NCBI GenBank assembly: GCA_026120035.1
Contig: JALRME010000064.1
Span: 37,568 to 101,567 of the forward strand
DNA: 64,000 bases
From: Coleophoma eucalyptorum
Taxonomy: Eukaryota; Ascomycota; Leotiomycetes; Helotiales; Dermateaceae
Direction of reading: 5' to 3'
Notes under the pieces: generated by a model
The model's database searches: none
What the model was told of the DNA's origin: nothing
The model's input: the letters and a program-made list of their open reading frames with translations, nothing else
Position numbers and translations under genes: made by a program
In this document: one piece after another, positions 58,998 through 64,000 of the stretch
How positions within the stretch are numbered: the first letter of the stretch is position 1
Layout of the letters: every line of letters starts with the position of its first letter

Positions 58998-61730
58998 ACA
59001 TACATTGGGTATCTTTCCCGTTGCGAGCTGTTGAGGAGGGCGATGACGCGCGAGGCGGGATCACGGCTGTATATGTGGGGGCGGGAGGGAGAGAGGGAAC
59101 AGGGGCGTTGTCCCATGTGCAGATCGTTCAGGGCGAAAGCGAAGACGAAGGCGAAGGCGAAGGCGAAGGCGAAGGCAAAGGCAAAGGCAAAGGCAAGGTA
59201 AGGTACCACCGACTCAACCAACTCGGATCGATTGTGTTCAGCCATCTTCTTACATGAGTCGCCCGCTGGTCATGTGATGCTTAGGAAGAAACACTAGGAA
59301 CCGATGATGTCGTTAGCACGGTGCCTGTCTCTGCTTGGTGCGTGGCGTGGCATGGCGTAGTGTGTGTTATATGGCATAGCATTGATTTGGGGTTGATGTT
59401 ACCTTGGCTTTCTACCATATCTCATTGCCTAATCACAGTACCATTTAAACGTCGTTACGGATCTCCAAACTGCCAAATACGGCCGTCTTCACCTTCTATC
59501 AATCTTCCAACTGATGGCTGTGCTCAGTCTTTCACCTTGCCTTATCGTTCTACACTTTCCTGCTTTGAAGGTCGTTCTGAAATCTGCCAAACCCCAACCT
59601 GGCAACATAGCTCATAATTTTCAAGACATGCGACTGTTCGGGGTTTTAATCTCCAAGCTGGAGACAGATATTTCCGTACAGCAAACCGAGCTTCTCTCCC
59701 GTCACAGAATCTTCTCCTGTTCTCCAATGATAATTTGGCTTTGACATCCCAACGAGCAAAGGGTTATTCTGCGCGAATCTCCTGACTTTTACCGTGCTCT
59801 TATCGTGCGTGGTATATATGAGTTCATCGAGTTGGTAGTGGCGCCTCTGCTTGCGACAGTGCATAGTTCGCCACCCTCATCTGAGCATCATCTTTGCGAG
59901 GGCGGAAACTGACTCGGTGTACTATGTATTCAGTCACAGACTAAATCTGAATCAGTATGTCCAATTCCTTGATCTTGGTGACGAGAGCGAGGTCAAAACA
60001 AATGGAATGAATTCTGACGACGATCCTTGATTCCCCATGGCTGCCATCCATTCCATCTTGGATAATTGTCATCTTCCCAGAGAAGATGCTTCATAAGACG
60101 CTCTTTCTCTCATGTGCTAAGACTCCTCCACCAATTCATCCTCACGGCTTTATCAGAGGCCTAAGCTAACTTGGGCGGTATTATTGACAACTTCGCCGCG
60201 ACTACGGCGGGAATTTGAAGTCCTTCATCCAAAGGTGAAGTTACTGACGACAGCACAACTTTACATGATCCAAAGTATTATTTTGTATGGATTGTACAAG
60301 GTTCGCTGCACTGCACAAAGGTCTATTAAATACCCCTTTGGATTAAGTGCTTTCGGGTTATTGGAGATGAAGATTGATGAAATAGAGGTGATTAATATTT
60401 GGGCAGACCATCCAAAAAGGACGGAAAGTATACTAGTCTTCAACGCGATTTCTTTGAAGATAGTTTATAGTGTCTACCGCGTCAAATACCAAAGCCATAA
60501 CATAGATATTATGTTGTCAAATGTGTTCACTGCAAGCATCATGGGAACCGCTCCGGCTGGAAGAATCAGGCTCGGCTGTTGCTAGATGATGGATATGGAC
60601 CAGTCAATAAGAAGTGTGGTAGCCCCCACCAATAGGATTGCATATCCTTTGTACTAATTGGCCTGGATTCTGACTATGAAACGGAGTGTGCCGACCGAAT
60701 TAATGATAATCCAAAATTGGAAGTCCTCATGCTCAAGATTCTCCCTCCGGTTGAAGTGCTGCTACTTTTGAAATAGGCACGTAATCTTCGGCGAGAGGAA
60801 ACGCTGCTACGGACTTACTGTAGGCAGGTTCAAGGAATGAAATGCCTTCATTGTTAGTGAAGTAGAGACCGTCATCCTCACTTTTGCCATCGCTCTACGT
60901 TCCCGAGACAATTGCGATTATATTTGCAGGCCCATCATCAGTGTCGCTACTATAAACAAAGAGTTGCAGTGGAGAGGTGGGGGATCTCCACAGCTGTGCA
61001 AATCGTGGTCTGGATAGCTTGACGCGGGTGGACTTTGGGTGTGCTGATTTTAAAAATAGGTTCATTTCAATGAAAATCAAAAGCCCAAAAGTCTGTAGCG
61101 AAATCCAAGATATTATCTATCTAGTGTATGTACTCTCTACTCTAAAAATCAAGATTCATCACATTGAAAAAAACCATATCTTTCATCGCGTTTGGAGGAA
61201 TAGCCCCTACCCTTGCGTGAGTCCGGAGGAAAATCTCCGCCCATGCTAAATGAAGATCTACCCCGACGACAGACGTTGCAGACACTACCGATGCCATGGA
61301 AAAGTCCTTGTTGAGGTTTATCTTTTCTTCGGGAATGTGAACCATACTACGTCTAGACGACGTAATATTGTATAAGCATAGCAAGCAGTTGGCCTGTGTC
61401 CGGAGCTACACATGGGGAAGACTATGGTATGTCATCACAGCTCACCTAAGTAGCGGACGGCGCTGGTGAGGTGCTATGCCTAATGAAGTTTTGCTAGCGA
61501 TAAAACCTGCTGGCTGTAAGTGGTGGCATAGCTTAGAACCTTGCATCTGCTCCCCCGTCCGGACCGCCCAAGCTTCGTTGCATCAGACTTATCAGGTGAT
61601 ACGTAATATATCACGCTGAGTAATCAGATTATCAAGGATAATTTATGCAGATCTAGCGGTTAGATGACGGTGTAGGATACCATATGTAGAACAATAAGGA
61701 CATTCGCGCCTCCGCAGGAAATCCGTAACG
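58998..61730. other. long gene-poor region upstream of the histidine kinase
   Basis: About 2.7 kb. The left end contains the kinase promoter and leader with a hexanucleotide repeat. Small frames such as 60184-60585 and 60977-61249 (plus) lack family features and have no supporting splice structure. No repeat longer than the hexanucleotide array was recognised. Confidence 0.4.
59133..59198. repeat. hexanucleotide microsatellite (GCGAAG/GCAAAG)n
   Basis: About eleven tandem six-base units, first GCGAAG-like and then GCAAAG-like, which suggests two expansion phases. It lies 140 bases upstream of the histidine kinase start, in its likely leader or promoter. Open frames across it (Glu-Gly or Phe-Ala repeats) are by-products. 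Confidence 0.85.
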
Positions 61731-62719
61731 ATGTCTCTTGTCACTCTCCCCCAAGAGCTAGTGCTCACCATCGGTCGACACTTACATTCCATCGACGACG
61801 TCTATAATTTCTCGTTATGTTCAAAACGTCTGAGAGCTATTATAACGGATAGCCTATTAGTCATACTAAAGTCGGTGATTGTGAGATCGTCCATAAGGTC
61901 AACTCTTGGTGGATATACTGATCCTCTTGCTAGCTCCAATCTCCGCTCCACAAGCACGATATTCAACTCAGCTATTTTAGCGAAACACTTAAGCGGGTAA
62001 ATTGTTCACGAGCAAGAAGCAATTCAACCACAGATCGTGACACAGCTCCTCTGATACGAAAAGCATTTTACGGTACAGGAGGAGATCTAACTACGGGTCA
62101 AATTTGGGATGTTGTGTCTCGTTGGAGAAAATCCAAGTCACGATCTACAAAACCTACCTGTGGATGTTGTGTTAGCTATACCGAGGCAGAGATGGATTTT
62201 AAGGGTATGGTTACGAAGGATCAAAGTACTCAATGCTCCTGTAGTGGGGCAATCCAACTTCATTCAGACCACCCTGTACACAATGAGAAGGACTTCAACC
62301 GTTTCTACGAGCAATTCACGGCGCGACGTCTGGTTAAAGTGATCGAAGAGTTGACCTCGTTGCTATAACTTCGACCAAAGGAACCACTTCGTTTATGTTA
62401 ATAGATTAAAATCTACCTGTTCATTCTAGATTTATATTAACTTTCAGAATATTGTCGTGGATTTCCTGTACCGTTCTCTCTATACGCATCCTCTATCCGG
62501 GTCATATCTCTTTTCCACACTTGATATCTTGCAAAATCTGCAGGCACAATATTTCGTGCAGTCAGATGGCTGTTATGTCGCTCAATTGGTTCATCATATA
62601 CTTTGTTCTATCTACCCAGGCAAGAATCTGGAGGAGTTTTATGCACAATTAATACTTCTAATTTTCAAGAGAAACTATACTAGACCTGGTAGAAAATCCG
62701 TATGTACTTCTCCAGTATA
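61731..62719 (+). pseudogene. F-box-like gene, probably broken
   Basis: The frame at 61731-62000 begins MSLVTLPQELVLTIGRHLHS and continues with a Leu/Cys pattern (YNFSLCSKRLRAII) like the N-terminal F-box of SCF adaptor proteins. Downstream coding-like stretches follow in other frames: about 62010-62368 (ending EELTSLL, with FYGTGGDLTTGQIWDVVSRW and a CGCC...CSCS segment) and 62450-62719 (starting after a CAG acceptor with NIVVDFLYRSLYTHP). I could not connect the first two parts by an intron of normal size, which suggests a frameshift near 62000. It may instead be a multi-exon gene that I have not resolved. Confidence 0.4.
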
Positions 62720-64000
62720 ACTACATTCTCAATGACTGCACAACACAAATATCGGGTATATATCTATGCATTTTCATAAGAAGTCCAATTAAAGACGTGA
62801 GGCACGATAAGAGAAGAGCGATAAAATAAGAATAATAAAAATCGCGAATTATGGCCATGAAATCAAAATTGAGTACTATAATCTGTAGAGGGCAGTATTC
62901 TGCTCTCTTCATCGAACCAATTCGAGCTCTGAATAGTCCCTACTGAAATCAGCCGCAAGACTGCTTCCATAATCTAATTATAAGGCAGACACTATATCGC
63001 ATATTTTCTCCTGGATAGAGAGGGTAGCAAATAAAACACGTCATTAGCTGCCTAAAATATCGATATTAACCACTGACAAGACAAGTGTGAAGGTATACAT
63101 ACCTATGGCTTCTCTCACCGCTTTATAATATTCGAGATAAGAAAGTTTCTTGTAAAAACTAGCTTAAAGTATTAGCCTGTTTTTTCGAATAGTATAAAGA
63201 CACAAAGGCTTGTTATACCTATGGTATACTATTAGAGTGGGTTTAGAAACCAGCCTTGATGACAGCCAATAATGTACGGAGAGTCCAAGAATGGGGCACC
63301 TCCTCTCATCTGTGATTTGCCCCGGACATCGGGGTTGCCTTGCGCCATAAATCCCTGTAATGTTCCGTCAGAAAACTCATGACGAAGGAATATTTGCCAA
63401 AGTGAATTCTTTTCATAGAAAGCTTGGCTTTAAAACTGAGAGAGATTTTTGCTTTTCTCACAGACGAGCTAACCCACTCGGCTCTACTTTACGGTACTTT
63501 ACTGGAAACTTGTTATATGTATAACTTATTTACAGTAACAGTGTTACAGAAATTTGTTTCGGTCGGCTAGCTTAGTCAGCCTTAAGTAGAGCTATCTGTC
63601 CATTACTTATATGCCGCATCACCTCACTTCCACCCAATAAAAGCTTGCTTTCACGGTTGATCCAAAAGTTTCCTGCAGCAAGTTATCAGCTTGCATATTG
63701 CCATAAAGTATCTACGCATGTAATTTAGTCGAATATCCAGTCTCTTTATGAACCTTTTGGTAGTTCTAGCAGACATTGAATGAAATGCAGACGCTTTCGA
63801 GCAACTTATTAGCAGCTTATTGAGCTTCTAAGTTGTTTTACACTGTTATAGACCTTCAGGCTGAGTTAAAAAGATAGCAATGTAATAGTTGATCTAATCC
63901 CAGCTAACGTGGTTTATCAGTACCCCGGTCATATCAGTACCCCGATCACTTTTCGCGTTTTCTGCACTCCCTAGCTTTAACACGCGTTAGTTTAACAACA
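62720..64000. other. gene-poor right edge
   Basis: About 1.3 kb of AT-rich sequence with no supportable gene. A short tandem duplication near the edge is listed separately. Confidence 0.4.
63915..63948. repeat. 17-base tandem duplication
   Basis: Two adjacent copies of TATCAGTACCCCGRTCA differ at one base. This may be the edge of a mobile element that continues outside the window, but too little is visible to tell. Confidence 0.5.

Noticed and set aside
58925..59257. Glu-Gly/Lys-Gly and Phe-Ala repeat proteins across the hexanucleotide array
   Set aside because: They are produced by translating a microsatellite; the flanks have no protein-like composition.
1..64000. CRISPR arrays, rRNA, integrases or bacterial operons
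   Set aside because: No regularly spaced repeats of that type or such genes were seen; intron structure and families are fungal.

Overview
This window is nuclear DNA of a filamentous ascomycete (Pezizomycotina). Almost every gene has short introns of 50-80 bases with GTAAGT-like donors and YAG acceptors. The gene families are typical of this group: a Zn2Cys6 regulator, a HET-domain protein, a highly reducing polyketide synthase, a hybrid histidine kinase, secreted pectin- and tannin-degrading enzymes and an OPT transporter. A plant-associated or litter-degrading leotiomycete- or eurotiomycete-like fungus would fit, but the species cannot be fixed from the sequence. I saw no tRNA, rRNA or CRISPR array. 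All gene models were spliced by hand by checking reading phase across each junction.

Left part (1-14.4 kb): the 3' end of a Ser/Thr/Ala-rich protein with an acidic tail; a cyanamide hydratase-like HD protein; a divergent six-exon acetate transporter (GPR1/FUN34/YaaH); a four-exon Ulp1-type cysteine protease with a large unknown N-terminus; a six-exon oligopeptide transporter with one GC-AG intron; a gene-poor 2.7 kb stretch; and a glutathione transferase-like protein.

Middle part (14.4-40 kb): a secreted tannase/feruloyl esterase divergent from a Zn2Cys6 regulator; an intracellular GH43 glycosidase; a GFA-family protein; a secreted Cys-rich protein in which each Cys repeat is one phase-0 exon; a gene-poor stretch with a probable MITE; an endopolygalacturonase; an ICMT-like methyltransferase; a 53-residue secreted Cys-rich peptide; and a HET-domain protein.

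Right part (40-64 kb): a compact biosynthetic locus. A DHA2-type MFS transporter is divergent from a 3219-residue polyketide synthase (KS-AT-DH-MT-ER-KR-ACP) that carries a C-terminal carnitine acyltransferase-type domain. An egghead-like GT2 glycosyltransferase follows on the same strand. A convergent hybrid histidine kinase and a degenerate F-box-like locus close the window. The simplest reading is a pathway that makes a reduced, methylated polyketide, transfers it from the carrier domain to an acceptor alcohol with the acyltransferase domain, glycosylates it at a membrane and exports it. The order of steps and the product are inference. This locus and the exon-per-repeat Cys-rich gene are the most interesting parts of the window.
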